From positions 408,151 through 472,150 of the forward strand of contig NZ_SNUG01000002.1 of NCBI RefSeq assembly GCF_012027325.1: 64,000 nucleotides of DNA. The letters run 5' to 3'. Below the pieces are notes generated by a model that made no database searches, was not told the DNA's origin, and saw only the letters and a program-made list of their open reading frames with translations. The position numbers and the translations under genes are program-made. Of this stretch, positions 17,674 through 26,300 are shown in pieces; the first letter of the stretch is position 1, and every line of letters begins with the position of its first letter. The stretch comes from Thermococcus sp. M39 (GTDB lineage Archaea > Methanobacteriota_B > Thermococci > Thermococcales > Thermococcaceae).

Positions 17674-18246
17674 ATGAAGCTTATAGTCAAAACTCCATGG
17701 GTTGAAGTGGAACTACCACAGCCCTCTGGTAGGATTCTCGATATAGGTGGCGGAGGGGAAGGTGTTATTGGAAGGACTGCAAGCGGTGAGATTTACATAC
17801 TTGACATTTCGGAGAAAGAGCTCGAGGAAGCAAAGAGCAGAGGAGCCAAGGGGAAGTTCATTAAAGGTGACGCGAAGAAAATGGGATTCCCAGACGAATA
17901 CTTTGACACAGTAACCTCATTCTTCTCGCTTATGTACATGAGGAATTTGCGGGAAGCCTTTAGGGAGTGCTATCGTGTCCTTCGCAAAGGCGGAAAGATG
18001 CACATTTGGGATGCAGTAATTCCGAGATGTCTCCTTTACAATATCAATGTGATTGCCCGCTCAGAAAAAGAGGTTATAAATGCAAGGTATGCCGTTGTTT
18101 TCCCAGCTCCGCAAACATGTGAGCAGGTCGAGAGTTTAGCAAAGAGTATTGGGTTCAACGTTGTTAGAAAAGAAAAGCATGAGCACTGGTTTTACCTTGA
18201 GCTTATCAAACCTTCAACCATAACAAAAAAGAGGAACAGAAGTTAA
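17674..18246 (+). CDS. Class I SAM-dependent methyltransferase
   Basis: 190 residues from ATG 17674; the frame extends back to 17605 but without family similarity. [15 protein letters not shown] is SAM-binding motif [16 protein letters not shown] is motif II, and [15 protein letters not shown] with [14 protein letters not shown] are motifs III-IV of the UbiE/methyltransferase-11 type. The acceptor molecule is not identifiable. The 3' end overlaps the convergent LX gene by 4 bases. It lies within a translation and chaperone gene neighbourhood, which hints at an RNA, protein or small-molecule role without proving one. Confidence 0.85.
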   Translation: MKLIVKTPWVEVELPQPSGRILDIGGGGEGVIGRTASGEIYILDISEKELEEAKSRGAKGKFIKGDAKKMGFPDEYFDTVTSFFSLMYMRNLREAFRECYRVLRKGGKMHIWDAVIPRCLLYNINVIARSEKEVINARYAVVFPAPQTCEQVESLAKSIGFNVVRKEKHEHWFYLELIKPSTITKKRNRS

Positions 18247-18479
18247 GCAAGCTCTAGGCTAAGTCTCCTAACTACGGGATCTTCGGCTTCCTCGGGGTTA
18301 ATTTCCTCAATGCTCTCAATCAATATTTTTGTTCTCTTTACCCTGTGCTTGCTTCCAATTTCGGAATAGACGAGCTCAACAACGTCCTCTGGCTTTACAG
18401 CTCTGTATTCCTTTGTGAATTTTTGCTTTTTCCCTTCTCTTTCGAAAATGCCCTTAACGCGATAAACTTTAACCTCCAT
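18243..18479 (-). CDS. rpl18a: 50S ribosomal protein LX (L18a/L20a)
   Basis: 78 residues, the expected size of the archaeal ribosomal LX protein. The sequence [19 protein letters not shown] and [16 protein letters not shown] is diagnostic. It is the last gene of the minus-strand set L39e-L31e-aIF6-LX, starting 6 bases after aIF6 ends, a conserved archaeal order. Confidence 0.95.
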   Translation of the reverse strand: MEVKVYRVKGIFEREGKKQKFTKEYRAVKPEDVVELVYSEIGSKHRVKRTKILIESIEEINPEEAEDPVVRRLSLELA

Positions 18480-18485
18480 CCTGCC

Positions 18486-19172
18486 TCACCCCAAAAAGCC
18501 CAGTGCTTCTTCAATCTTAACAATTTCAGGACCGGTTGTGAGATGCCCGACGACAACTCCGAAGGAATTAGCCAACAGACAGGAACCAACGAATGGAACA
18601 CCTTGATTTGCAGTGCCAAGATAAATGTCAACTTTGAACAAATCTCTCAGCCATTCGAGTTCTTCTTCAGTCGTCTCAGGGTGAACTAAGCCACCTTTGT
18701 TTGTAACGACGCCGACGCTTCCAACGGCGTGGAAATCAGCTATAACACCGCGCTCTACTTCTACTCCCAGGATGTCTTCAAGCTGCTTTGCTTCTTCTCT
18801 TGTGAACTTTGCGCTCACAAGAGCTGCTTTGTCATTAGCTAAAATCAAGTTGCCTAAAGCCGTCAGCTTGCTCAAAAAGGGCTCAACCCTAATATCAAGG
18901 CCATATTCCCTCAAAGCAGCATTGATTCTCTCAAGTTCAGTATCCCAAATGTAATAGGGGACAACAATGGCGTTTGAGTTTCCAGCAGCAAAGATACCAA
19001 CGATTCTAGACTTCATAATGCTTGTTTCAATAATTGGGACTTTTAGAACTTCCCTCAAAACATTGAGCTTCTTTTCTTGAAGGCCCTCTCTAACCAAGAG
19101 AACTTTATCCGTAGCGACACCAAACACACCCAGATAGGGGGAATTTTCAAAGTCAAGTCTTTCTATGTGCAT
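18486..19172 (-). CDS. eif6: Translation initiation factor aIF6
   Basis: 228 residues. aIF6 binds the 50S subunit and blocks joining of 30S until it is released. The pentein fold repeats are visible, for example LDFENSPYLGVFGVATD, IVVPYYIWDTELERIN, and the ending [16 protein letters not shown]. The gene lies between L31e and LX in the standard archaeal order and shares their transcript. ATG 19172 is preceded by a GGTGGAAA site. Confidence 0.97.
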   Translation of the reverse strand: MHIERLDFENSPYLGVFGVATDKVLLVREGLQEKKLNVLREVLKVPIIETSIMKSRIVGIFAAGNSNAIVVPYYIWDTELERINAALREYGLDIRVEPFLSKLTALGNLILANDKAALVSAKFTREEAKQLEDILGVEVERGVIADFHAVGSVGVVTNKGGLVHPETTEEELEWLRDLFKVDIYLGTANQGVPFVGSCLLANSFGVVVGHLTTGPEIVKIEEALGFLG

Positions 19173-19207
19173 TTTCCACCACTCACGAGAAATAAAAATT
19201 TAAGAAA

Positions 19208-19594
19208 TCAGCTCTCAGCCTCTTCTTTTGGCTGCGCTTCGGGTTTCTTTTCTTCTTCTTTCTTTTCCTCAGTCTTCTTTTCTTCCTTTACTGTCTTCTT
19301 TGCCTCTGGTGGAAGCTCAACATAGGCAACTCTGACCTTACCTTTTCCTTCAACCTCTTCCTCGACTACCTTAACTTTAACCCTGAGCTTGCTTGGAGGC
19401 TTCTCAATTCCTCTTTCCCAAATCTTTTCGTTAACTTCTGGAGCTATGATAACCTCTTCGGCTTTTGCATGTCTTGCAACAAACTCCTTAACGAACTTGA
19501 CTGCCCTTGGTGCCCTCTTCCATCTTGGAACAATCTTCTTGATTTTCTTTATTGGAACTGTGAAAATAACCTCATCCCCGACCTTAATCGCCAT
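19208..19594 (-). CDS. rpl31e: 50S ribosomal protein L31e with long charged C-terminal tail
   Basis: 128 residues. Residues 1-95 are ordinary L31e (IPIKK-like [41 protein letters not shown]). From about residue 96 there is a Lys/Glu-rich tail ([19 protein letters not shown]) not present in most archaeal L31e proteins, which are about 90-95 residues. The tail is low-complexity and probably unstructured, reaching out from the 50S surface near the tunnel exit. It follows L39e by 6 bases. Confidence 0.94.
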   Translation of the reverse strand: MAIKVGDEVIFTVPIKKIKKIVPRWKRAPRAVKFVKEFVARHAKAEEVIIAPEVNEKIWERGIEKPPSKLRVKVKVVEEEVEGKGKVRVAYVELPPEAKKTVKEEKKTEEKKEEEKKPEAQPKEEAES

Positions 19595-19600
19595 TTTTCA

Positions 19601-19756
19601 TCACTCCTTAAGCTTTGTTCTTCTCCAGTATCTCCTCTTCGGGTGAGTTATAACTCTTCTGTTTGTCTTCACGATAACCCACACAGGAACTCTCCTATTC
19701 TGCTTAGCAACCTTCGCCAAGCGAAGCTTCTTTGCAAGAGGCTTGTTCCTTGCCAT
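19601..19756 (-). CDS. rpl39e: 50S ribosomal protein L39e
   Basis: 51 residues from ATG 19756 to TGA at 19601-19603, too short for many gene callers. The sequence begins [15 protein letters not shown] and ends [11 protein letters not shown]; it contains the invariant [12 protein letters not shown] region. L39e lines the exit tunnel of the large subunit. GGAGGGATAGAG directly before the ATG is a strong ribosome site. It is the first gene of the L39e-L31e-aIF6-LX transcript. Confidence 0.96.
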   Translation of the reverse strand: MARNKPLAKKLRLAKVAKQNRRVPVWVIVKTNRRVITHPKRRYWRRTKLKE

Positions 19757-19858
19757 CTCTATCCCTCCCAAAGTTATCGTAATAAGTCCTAACCAAGCTT
19801 GAAGCTTAAGCTTATTTAAATCTTCCCATTAATTCAGAGCTAACATTTCAGTTTCCTT

Positions 19859-20464
19859 TTATAAATCTTGCTTCTTCCATCCCAGAACTCTCGACTGATA
19901 GTGCCTCTTCGGGAATATTGTCAACGGGTCTATTCCCTTAAGCCTCAGAAGGTGTCTCAATTCAACTTCATAGTCACTCTTTTCCAGCTTTTCACTTTCT
20001 CTAATTTCAACAATGAAGAGTTTTTCTGTAAGCTCTCTTATTGTTTTGTAGCCTAACCCAAGTAGGGGTCTTATATATTGAACGTTAAACCTATCTTCAA
20101 GGCTCCTTGTCTTTCTCAAATCCAAAAAAGGAACTCTATCATCTCTTCTCGTGCCGTCGCTTATTCTCTCAACCTCCTCACGGCTTGCGATCTCTTCGAG
20201 AGCTGTTTCATGGATAAACTGGATTGCGTTGCTTGGATGTCCATCCCTAATGCACATCTCGGCAGCTTTTTCTAAAACTTTCCTATCCAAAAACACAACC
20301 TCATGGTTAAAGCCCAACCTATCGGCAGTTTCCTTTGCATATTTCCAATTATCAAGAAGACCAAAGCTTATCGTGATTAATCTTACCTCATAACCTAATT
20401 TTTGCAGAATCCAGGCAGCCAATGAGGAATCTTTGCCCCCGCTGTAGAGGTGATAGACTTCCAT
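19859..20464 (-). CDS. PP-loop (N-type) ATP pyrophosphatase family protein
   Basis: 201 residues. The N-terminal LYSGGKDSSLAAWIL is the PP-loop of the adenine nucleotide alpha-hydrolase superfamily, which adenylates a substrate before thiolation or amidation. ISDGTRRDDRVPFLDL is a second conserved segment of this archaeal family, usually found next to L39e/L31e. It may modify tRNA or a translation factor, but the reaction is not known. It starts 45 bases downstream of the accessory gene at 20509 and probably has its own promoter. Confidence 0.8.
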   Translation of the reverse strand: MEVYHLYSGGKDSSLAAWILQKLGYEVRLITISFGLLDNWKYAKETADRLGFNHEVVFLDRKVLEKAAEMCIRDGHPSNAIQFIHETALEEIASREEVERISDGTRRDDRVPFLDLRKTRSLEDRFNVQYIRPLLGLGYKTIRELTEKLFIVEIRESEKLEKSDYEVELRHLLRLKGIDPLTIFPKRHYQSRVLGWKKQDL

Positions 20465-20508
20465 TGTTTATCAAAGAAAAGCAAGCAGATAGAAGTTATT
20501 AACTTTTC

Positions 20509-21438
20509 CTATGGGACAATTATTTTGTATGCCTTAATAGTTTCATCTCTGAATTTTATGTAGACCATTCTACCTTCAATTTTCACGTTTTTGGGAGCTT
20601 TATCGAGCTTTTTGCATGCTATCTTAATCAGACGTCCGCTCGTAAAAACACACAGCCCATTCTTCCAATCCCCTTCCTCATTCGCAAGAAAGTAAGCGAC
20701 GGCAACATATTTATCGTTGGCATCAACCCAGAAGCCTGCACCAACGGCACTGCCACCAATGCTTGCAACATGGGCTTTTCTAACCTCGCCTTTTTCGACA
20801 AGATATAATTTCCCATTGGTTCTAACCCATAAAAAATTAGTTTCGACATATGTTGCTACAAAATAAAACCTGTCGTCAATAATTTTGACGTTAGATATTC
20901 TGAACCCTTTTGGAATGTTAGGACAGAATTTAGTGGTAAAATTCCCAGCAGTTAAGTTCATTATGTAGATGCAGGACTTAATGCTGTACTCAAAACTTCC
21001 ATGCCTGACGAAAAAAAGAGTGCCGTTTTTGTAGTAGCTGGGCAAAATCACACCCACAAACTTTCTCTCCCACACTTTGGTAAGGTTGTAGCTCAAAAAC
21101 ACCATTGAGGTGTCTCCAGCAGCATCCCCTGGGTAGTATGCATACAGCAAAATTCCATCCGGAAGACAGAGATAGGAGCCCTTAACGCCTTTGAGCGTGT
21201 AATTGGCCAATACAGTATTGTTTTTAAGAATGTAAAACGTAACATTATCCTCTCCAGACTTTGACTCAAAAAACCAAGATTTAATCTTAATTGTGAAAAG
21301 ACAGTGGTTTGAAAGAGATGCACTTTCAGTGAAGCTAACGCTGGTAGGTTTATTTATCTCGATAATTATACCCTTAGAAAGAAAGTAAAAAGCCAAAAGT
21401 AAAAGACCAACAATAAAAATGGCTTTCCGCCTGCTCAT
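20509..21438 (-). CDS. Membrane-anchored beta-propeller-like surface protein
   Basis: 309 residues. An N-terminal uncleaved anchor (AIFIVGLLLLAFYFLSKGI) is followed by an extracellular strand-rich domain with repeats such as NGTLFFVRHGSF, DRFYFVATYVETNFLWV and DKYVAVAYFL, which suggest a propeller. No enzyme motif is seen. Start ATG 21438 follows GAGGGATAACGA, and the stop codon of the gene upstream is only 10 bases away, so the pair is co-transcribed. Function unknown; perhaps it accompanies the coiled-coil protein encoded upstream at the cell surface. Confidence 0.6.
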   Translation of the reverse strand: MSRRKAIFIVGLLLLAFYFLSKGIIIEINKPTSVSFTESASLSNHCLFTIKIKSWFFESKSGEDNVTFYILKNNTVLANYTLKGVKGSYLCLPDGILLYAYYPGDAAGDTSMVFLSYNLTKVWERKFVGVILPSYYKNGTLFFVRHGSFEYSIKSCIYIMNLTAGNFTTKFCPNIPKGFRISNVKIIDDRFYFVATYVETNFLWVRTNGKLYLVEKGEVRKAHVASIGGSAVGAGFWVDANDKYVAVAYFLANEEGDWKNGLCVFTSGRLIKIACKKLDKAPKNVKIEGRMVYIKFRDETIKAYKIIVP

Positions 21439-21448
21439 TCGTTATCCC

Positions 21449-22873
21449 TCATCCGAATTTTATTATCCAATCCCACCCATCTCTGACAACTACTGCAAAG
21501 TTCTGTGATTTTGACTCATCTGGAGCAAAACATCCATCACAATGCCGATTAGCCCATTTACAAGTAAGACTACTGACATCACCACCACTACAGCATTCTA
21601 ATACTCTTGCATAGATATAAAGCATGTACTCCTGATTTCTGTATGTTACATCTGGAGGTGAAAGAAGTTTTGGATGGTAGCTTGTGACCCAGCATCCATT
21701 CTTGTTGCATTCAAACTGCCAAATTATGTTGCTTTCTTGATATGATCCTTCTTTTGGATTATATGCCATTCCATCATAAAATAGTTTAACTTGGATAGAG
21801 CCAAAGTCTTCAAACTGTGAACCTGGATGCAACTCAACAGCTTTATCCCAATATTTTTTCACATCTGTACTTGTTGATGGGAACTCATAAGTACAGTACT
21901 CTCCCCAGTAATAGTCCATGTTTGGAGTTGGGCTTTCATAAATACCCACCCAAACTGCAACTGGAGAAAAAACCTGGTAATATACCTTTTCTGGTGGATT
22001 TGTTCCTGTTTCGTTTATATCATAAACTCCTGGCAGTGTGTCCTTATATCCATAGCTTAAGTAGCATGTTATGCTTGAACATGAACTTCCTTCGTTTATT
22101 CCTCCGAAGTTGTATGCAAGCGGCTCTATTCCTATTGTTTTCATAATTGTTTGTTGTTTTCCAAGTTCTTTAAGTCTTTTAAGTGTTTGCAGTTTGTCCC
22201 TCTCCTCTAAGTAATCATAAATTCTGTCCCAGATTTCCTTCCTCTGCTGAATAAGCTTTAACGCATCCTTAATTGTAGCATTGCCAGATTTTACATCTTT
22301 AAGAATCTCCCTAAGCTTCATATCAGTCTCAATATACTCATCAAAAGTCAACTCACCGGCTTGTCTATAATAGGCAATAAACCAGCCCAAGTCAACATCA
22401 TTTCTGACAGGATGAACCTTCTCAATGTATTGCTTGACTAACGCATCCTCCCTAGGAAGCTTGTAATAAAGAACCTGAAGCCCATAAGGAGTCTTACGAG
22501 TATACTTTTTAACTAACTCCAAACTAAGCTTTTGACGCTCAAAGGCTTTCAAATCATGTTTTAGATTCTGGACTTTATCCTCGAGCTTAACAATCTTCTC
22601 GAGAGTTTCAACGCTCTTAGTCCTGTTGAGTTCAGCGTAAAGCTTTTGTAATTCTGCCTCCTTTTGGTTAATCACTTTAGTCAAGTTTTCAATTTTTGCA
22701 TTCACTTCACTCAAAGCCTTGTCAATGTCAAAATCCTGACAAGAACAGCTTTCACACTTCTCAGTCTGCACTTGCAAATTCTTGATCTCTTGGAAGCTCT
22801 CTCGAGCAAAAACAAAACCAAAACTGCCAAAAACCAACAACACAATAATGCCCAAAACTACCCACCTTTGCAT
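21449..22873 (-). CDS. Secreted coiled-coil, cysteine-rich protein
   Basis: 474 residues from ATG 22873. A signal peptide (WVVLGIIVLLVFGSFGFVFA) leads to CESCSC, then about 100 residues of coiled coil (IENLTKVINQKEAELQKLYA and following), then a globular C-terminal part with many cysteines (LECCSGGD, CKWANRHCDGC). The cysteines probably form disulfides outside the cell. No known family is recognised. The start is chosen at MQRWVVL because a run of eight G lies 4 bases upstream; the frame also continues to upstream ATG codons. Downstream, 20509-21438 is in the same operon. Confidence 0.62.
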   Translation of the reverse strand: MQRWVVLGIIVLLVFGSFGFVFARESFQEIKNLQVQTEKCESCSCQDFDIDKALSEVNAKIENLTKVINQKEAELQKLYAELNRTKSVETLEKIVKLEDKVQNLKHDLKAFERQKLSLELVKKYTRKTPYGLQVLYYKLPREDALVKQYIEKVHPVRNDVDLGWFIAYYRQAGELTFDEYIETDMKLREILKDVKSGNATIKDALKLIQQRKEIWDRIYDYLEERDKLQTLKRLKELGKQQTIMKTIGIEPLAYNFGGINEGSSCSSITCYLSYGYKDTLPGVYDINETGTNPPEKVYYQVFSPVAVWVGIYESPTPNMDYYWGEYCTYEFPSTSTDVKKYWDKAVELHPGSQFEDFGSIQVKLFYDGMAYNPKEGSYQESNIIWQFECNKNGCWVTSYHPKLLSPPDVTYRNQEYMLYIYARVLECCSGGDVSSLTCKWANRHCDGCFAPDESKSQNFAVVVRDGWDWIIKFG

Positions 22874-22877
22874 TCCG

Positions 22878-22885
22878 CCCCCCCC
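22878..22885 (-). promoter_or_regulatory. Run of 8 G just before the coiled-coil protein start
   Basis: Minus strand reads TGTTT, eight G, CGGA, ATG 22873. It is the same device as the runs at 7382-7391 and 6671-6677. An upstream in-frame ATG at 22900 would place the tract inside the coding sequence, which would make the frame sensitive to tract length. Confidence 0.45.
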
Positions 22886-22920
22886 AAACAAGGTGATCAT
22901 TAGTACCATAAGCAGAAGTA

Positions 22921-22931
22921 CTATAAATACC
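22921..22931 (-). promoter_or_regulatory. TATA box of the coiled-coil protein gene
   Basis: Minus strand GGTATTTATAG lies about 50-58 bases before ATG 22873. It predicts a leader of about 25 bases holding the G run, as in the precursor operon at 7423. Confidence 0.5.
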
Positions 22932-23080
22932 TTTCCAATTACGAAACAAACAAAAAACAAATTACAACCACCAACACCCAAACACAAAATTTCACAAAAC
23001 AAAAAAGTAAAAACAAATTACCCAATCTCAATAGATATCACCAAAATTGAAAACTCACGGCAACCTTTAAAAGCCAAACC

Positions 23081-23090
23081 CTTATAAACT
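23081..23090 (+). promoter_or_regulatory. TATA box of the yhbY-rps19e operon
   Basis: CTTATAAACT at 43-52 bases before ATG 23133, giving a leader of about 20-25 bases with the GGTGAG-type ribosome site. Confidence 0.55.
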
Positions 23091-23132
23091 CTTTTGCCTC
23101 TTTGCGAGAGGTTGGAATTTGGGGTGAGAGAG

Positions 23133-23549
23133 ATGGAGAAACGCCTACCTGGAAAGGTGAGGAGAGCTATAAGAGCTAAATATTACGATATTCAGCCCAA
23201 AGCGTGGATTGGAAAGAAGGGGTTAGAGGAGAGTGTGATTAACGAAATCAACACTCAGCTCAAGAAAGACGGTATCCTCAAGGTAGAAATAAGGAAGGGA
23301 GCGCTTATTGCAACTGGAATGGACAGAAAGCAGATAGCTGAGAAGGTTGCTGAACTCACAGACAGCGAGCTGATTGAAGTGAGAGGCAAAAGATTTATAT
23401 TATTCCGTCCAAGAGAGGGATGGGAAAAGTATTTAAGGAAGCTTAAGCTTAAGGAACTCTCAAAGGAGAAGCGGGAAGAGAAGCCCGTTAAAAAGGTCAA
23501 GCTCGATATTGCTCAATTTAGGAAGAAGTTCAAGAAAGGGAGGGGTTAA
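23133..23549 (+). CDS. YhbY-family (CRM domain) RNA-binding protein
   Basis: 138 residues from ATG 23133. The CRM/YhbY domain is seen in [35 protein letters not shown] and [14 protein letters not shown] segments (here [13 protein letters not shown]). Bacterial YhbY binds pre-50S ribosomes and plant CRM proteins act in intron splicing; the archaeal form is taken to be an RNA-binding assembly factor. A basic tail (KFKKGRG) follows. The next gene, S19e, starts 2 bases later, so they are co-transcribed. The GTG/ATG codons back to 23094 lack family similarity. Confidence 0.88.
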   Translation: MEKRLPGKVRRAIRAKYYDIQPKAWIGKKGLEESVINEINTQLKKDGILKVEIRKGALIATGMDRKQIAEKVAELTDSELIEVRGKRFILFRPREGWEKYLRKLKLKELSKEKREEKPVKKVKLDIAQFRKKFKKGRG

Positions 23550-23551
23550 AG

Positions 23552-24004
23552 ATGGCGACAGTTTATGACGTTCCTGGTGATTTGCTCGTTGAGAGGGTTG
23601 CTCAAAAGTTGAAGGAGATACCTGAGATCAAGCCACCAGAGTGGGCTCCATTTGTCAAAACAGGAAGACACAAGGAGAGGCTTCCAGAGCAGGAAGACTG
23701 GTGGTACTACAGAGTTGCTTCAGTTCTCAGAAAGGTTTACATTGATGGACCTGTTGGAATCGAAAGACTTAGGACTTGGTATGGAGGAAGAAAGAACAGA
23801 GGTCATGCTCCAGAAAAATTCTATAAGGGAAGCGGAAGCATAATCAGAAAGGCTCTTCAGCAGTTAGAAGCAGCTGGATTCATTGAAAAGGTTCCAGGTA
23901 AGGGAAGGATCGTCACACCTAAGGGAAGAAGCTTCCTTGACAAAGCAGCAACAGAGCTTAAGAAAGAGCTTGAGGAAATTATTCCAGAGCTTAAGAAGTA
24001 TTGA
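23552..24004 (+). CDS. rps19e: 30S ribosomal protein S19e
   Basis: 150 residues, standard archaeal/eukaryotic length. Diagnostic segments are [38 protein letters not shown] and [18 protein letters not shown]19e is needed for 30S maturation. It sits 2 bases after the YhbY-type gene, a conserved archaeal pair often followed by the PDCD5-like gene; here two accessory minus-strand genes (24024-25783) separate S19e from PDCD5. Confidence 0.96.
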   Translation: MATVYDVPGDLLVERVAQKLKEIPEIKPPEWAPFVKTGRHKERLPEQEDWWYYRVASVLRKVYIDGPVGIERLRTWYGGRKNRGHAPEKFYKGSGSIIRKALQQLEAAGFIEKVPGKGRIVTPKGRSFLDKAATELKKELEEIIPELKKY

Positions 24005-24023
24005 TTCGCTTTTCTCCTTTTCT

Positions 24024-24782
24024 TCACAGCTTCAGAATTACTCCTATAAGCAAAAGGCTGACAATTAACAGTACTATTTTTGGTAAATTGTTCAGCATCT
24101 GAGACTGGGTTACCCCAACATAATCAACGATTTTTCCTTCATCATTTAAGATTACAATTCCTAGAGATCCCCGCCACTTGCGGGCATAATTCTCGTCAAG
24201 TTTCTGAGGACCCCACCAATCGAGAACATAGTACTGACCTTTGTATTTAAAAACAAGAACGGTATGACCAAAGATGGTGCTGGAAAGTGAAACATGTCCC
24301 AAGTATATATCCTTATAACCAAGAGCCTTCATTATCGCATAGTTAAAAACTGCGTAATCTCTACATACACCTGTTCTCTTCTCAAGGAATTCGTGAGGAA
24401 GAAGCGTACCTTCCTCCAGGCTCATGTACTTGTCATAGTCGTATTCGGTGTTATTCATAAGCCAGTAGTGAAGGTTCCAAGCTGTTTCCATTATGTCCCT
24501 ACCTTTAACCCTCTCTGCGACGGGCATTATTCTCTGAATTTCATCCGGACCGATGTCGCATTTTATTATTCCCGGACCCCACTGCTTCCAGTAAGGGAGA
24601 GAGCAGTCAAGGTATTTGCCATAAGTTTTGAGGTAATAATCTTTGTCAATGGTCGTTATACCAGTAATTTCAAGATATTCTCCAATTCTCTGAGAAAGGG
24701 CACTAGTTTTGTAATCATAAACGAGTCCGAAGATTATTAGCATTATCAAGAATAGCTTAACTATCACCTTAGCGATTCCCAT
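24024..24782 (-). CDS. Membrane-anchored transglutaminase-like cysteine peptidase
   Basis: 252 residues. TM helices lie at both ends (VIVKLFLIMLIIFGLVYD and LPKIVLLIVSLLLIGVILKL). Between them is a transglutaminase-like core: catalytic Cys in KRTGVCRDYAVFNYAIM, His in IFGHTVLVFKYKG and Asp in YYVLDWWGP. The catalytic domain most likely faces outward. Such proteins cleave or cross-link peptides; no substrate is evident. GGGGGAATC precedes ATG 24782. It follows the cysteine-containing secreted protein by 86 bases and may share its transcript. Confidence 0.78.
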   Translation of the reverse strand: MGIAKVIVKLFLIMLIIFGLVYDYKTSALSQRIGEYLEITGITTIDKDYYLKTYGKYLDCSLPYWKQWGPGIIKCDIGPDEIQRIMPVAERVKGRDIMETAWNLHYWLMNNTEYDYDKYMSLEEGTLLPHEFLEKRTGVCRDYAVFNYAIMKALGYKDIYLGHVSLSSTIFGHTVLVFKYKGQYYVLDWWGPQKLDENYARKWRGSLGIVILNDEGKIVDYVGVTQSQMLNNLPKIVLLIVSLLLIGVILKL

Positions 24783-24868
24783 GATTCCCCCGTTTTAGTT
24801 TTGTGCTGCTGAATGGATTAAAATCTTTCTCTGTTCTATGTTGTTCAATGCGAACTCTACGTTGATTG

Positions 24869-25783
24869 TCAATCTTTCCGTCTGAGCATCCAGATTGCAC
24901 TAACAACGGTAACTATAGCGGCGCCAATTAACAGTACAGTGTCGTTTTCGTTGGAAGCTCCAGTCTCACGACCGATTTCTGGTGAAGAGCCATTCCAGTT
25001 CATATTTTTAGTCTTAGGGATAGTGCATTTCATGATGTCCATTTTGATTTTAAACGGAACCTTAGGTGCTTCGTATGGATGAAGCTTGGGTGTCTCGTTT
25101 GTGATCGTGAAGGTTACTCCATTGTAAAGGTAGTAAACCGTGGTGTTGGGCAGTATCAAGGTAACCTTAGCCCAGAGCCTTCCCTCTTCATCCAGTCCAA
25201 GGTTTACCCAAGCATAGGGTATGTTTCCGGCATTTTCCGGTGCTATTCTGTTCCGTGCATCCCAGGCAAGACCCCATTTATTTTTAATTTTGAATGTTTT
25301 AACATCAAGCTGAAAAACTGAATCACTTGCATAATGAGGCCCTACTCCAGTTGAAGCAACAAAGAAAATACTACCGTTGTATGGAACGAAATCCCTGGGG
25401 GCTTCAGCATACCAACTGAGGACAGGTTTCAGCTTAATGGGAAGGCTACCGTTGTAGATTCCCATATGCAAACTGTCATGGAAGTTGGAATATACAATAA
25501 CCACATTTCCAACAGATACAACACCGAGGCTACCCATGAACTCCGTAAAGTCCTCGGGCCCTATTAGGGGATCCGTTATGTTTCGGGTCAGATCTATACA
25601 GGCACTTTCGTTGTATGCAAAAAGCCCGCCTCTCTTGACTATAAGCTGGTGACAGCTTTCACACCATGCTGTTGAGTATGCACTCGCTGATGGCAACGAA
25701 AGTATGGAGAGCAGAAATACTATGATAAATCCTTCTAATACTTTCATCTTTTTTTGCAGAATTACCATCTCAAACTTCTCCAT
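24869..25783 (-). CDS. Secreted protein with C-terminal membrane anchor and N-terminal CESCH motif
   Basis: 304 residues from ATG 25783 (GGGGGTAAG just upstream; ATG 25795 also possible). A signal sequence (GFIIVFLLSILSLPSASA) is followed at once by WCESCHQLIV, formally a CxxCH haem c motif. The middle is strand-rich and propeller-like (NGSIFFVASTGVG, LWAKVTLILPNTTVYYLY). The C-terminus has a short linker, a TM helix (LLIGAAIVTVVSAIWML) and RRKD, a typical archaeal surface anchor. It resembles the protein at 20509 in style. No function is known. The insert between S19e and PDCD5 suggests later gain. Confidence 0.62.
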   Translation of the reverse strand: MEKFEMVILQKKMKVLEGFIIVFLLSILSLPSASAYSTAWCESCHQLIVKRGGLFAYNESACIDLTRNITDPLIGPEDFTEFMGSLGVVSVGNVVIVYSNFHDSLHMGIYNGSLPIKLKPVLSWYAEAPRDFVPYNGSIFFVASTGVGPHYASDSVFQLDVKTFKIKNKWGLAWDARNRIAPENAGNIPYAWVNLGLDEEGRLWAKVTLILPNTTVYYLYNGVTFTITNETPKLHPYEAPKVPFKIKMDIMKCTIPKTKNMNWNGSSPEIGRETGASNENDTVLLIGAAIVTVVSAIWMLRRKD

Positions 25784-25879
25784 TCTTACCCCCATATGTA
25801 GTGTGTCCTCAAGTGTTTAAATCTTTCTGCAATAACTTTTTAACTATCTCACCATAAACCCTCTTGGCGAGGTGATAAA

Positions 25880-26218
25880 ATGGCTGAGGACATTGAAGAG
25901 ATTAGAAAAAGAAAGCTCATGGAATTACAAAGAAGGCTTGCTGAGCAGCAAAAAGCCCAAGAGGAAGCTGCCAGACAGCAAGTAGAAGTTGAAGCACAGA
26001 TACAGGCAATTCTTAGGAGGATACTAACTCCAGAGGCTAGAGAAAGGCTTGCTAGAGTTAAGCTTGTTAGACCAGAACTTGCTCAACAAGTTGAGCTTAT
26101 ATTAGTCCAGCTTTACCAAGCAGGACAAATTAGAGAAAAAATTGACGATGCAAAGCTCAAAAAGATTTTAGCTCAGATTGATGCGAGGACGAGGAGAGAA
26201 TTTAGGATTAAGTGGTAG
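25880..26218 (+). CDS. PDCD5-family DNA-binding protein
   Basis: 112 residues. The sequence is a charged helix (EEIRKRKLMELQRRLAEQ) followed by the compact three-helix PDCD5 core (RILTPEARERLARVKLVRPE, and IDDAKLKKILAQI). Archaeal members bind DNA or prefoldin-like partners and are relatives of human programmed-cell-death protein 5. GGTGAT in front of ATG 25880 supports the start. In many archaea it follows S19e directly. Confidence 0.94.
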   Translation: MAEDIEEIRKRKLMELQRRLAEQQKAQEEAARQQVEVEAQIQAILRRILTPEARERLARVKLVRPELAQQVELILVQLYQAGQIREKIDDAKLKKILAQIDARTRREFRIKW

Positions 26219-26254
26219 CGAGAGCTACATTGATCTACTCTGACATCCTTAAAA

Positions 26255-26264
26255 TTTATATACC
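26255..26264 (+). promoter_or_regulatory. TATA box of the 90-residue hypothetical gene
   Basis: TTTATATACC is centred about 42 bases before ATG 26301, leaving a leader of about 18-20 bases that contains GAGAGGAG. Confidence 0.55.
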
Positions 26265-26300
26265 TTTTGTGTGTAAACAGATAAGGCGAGTGAGAGGAGT

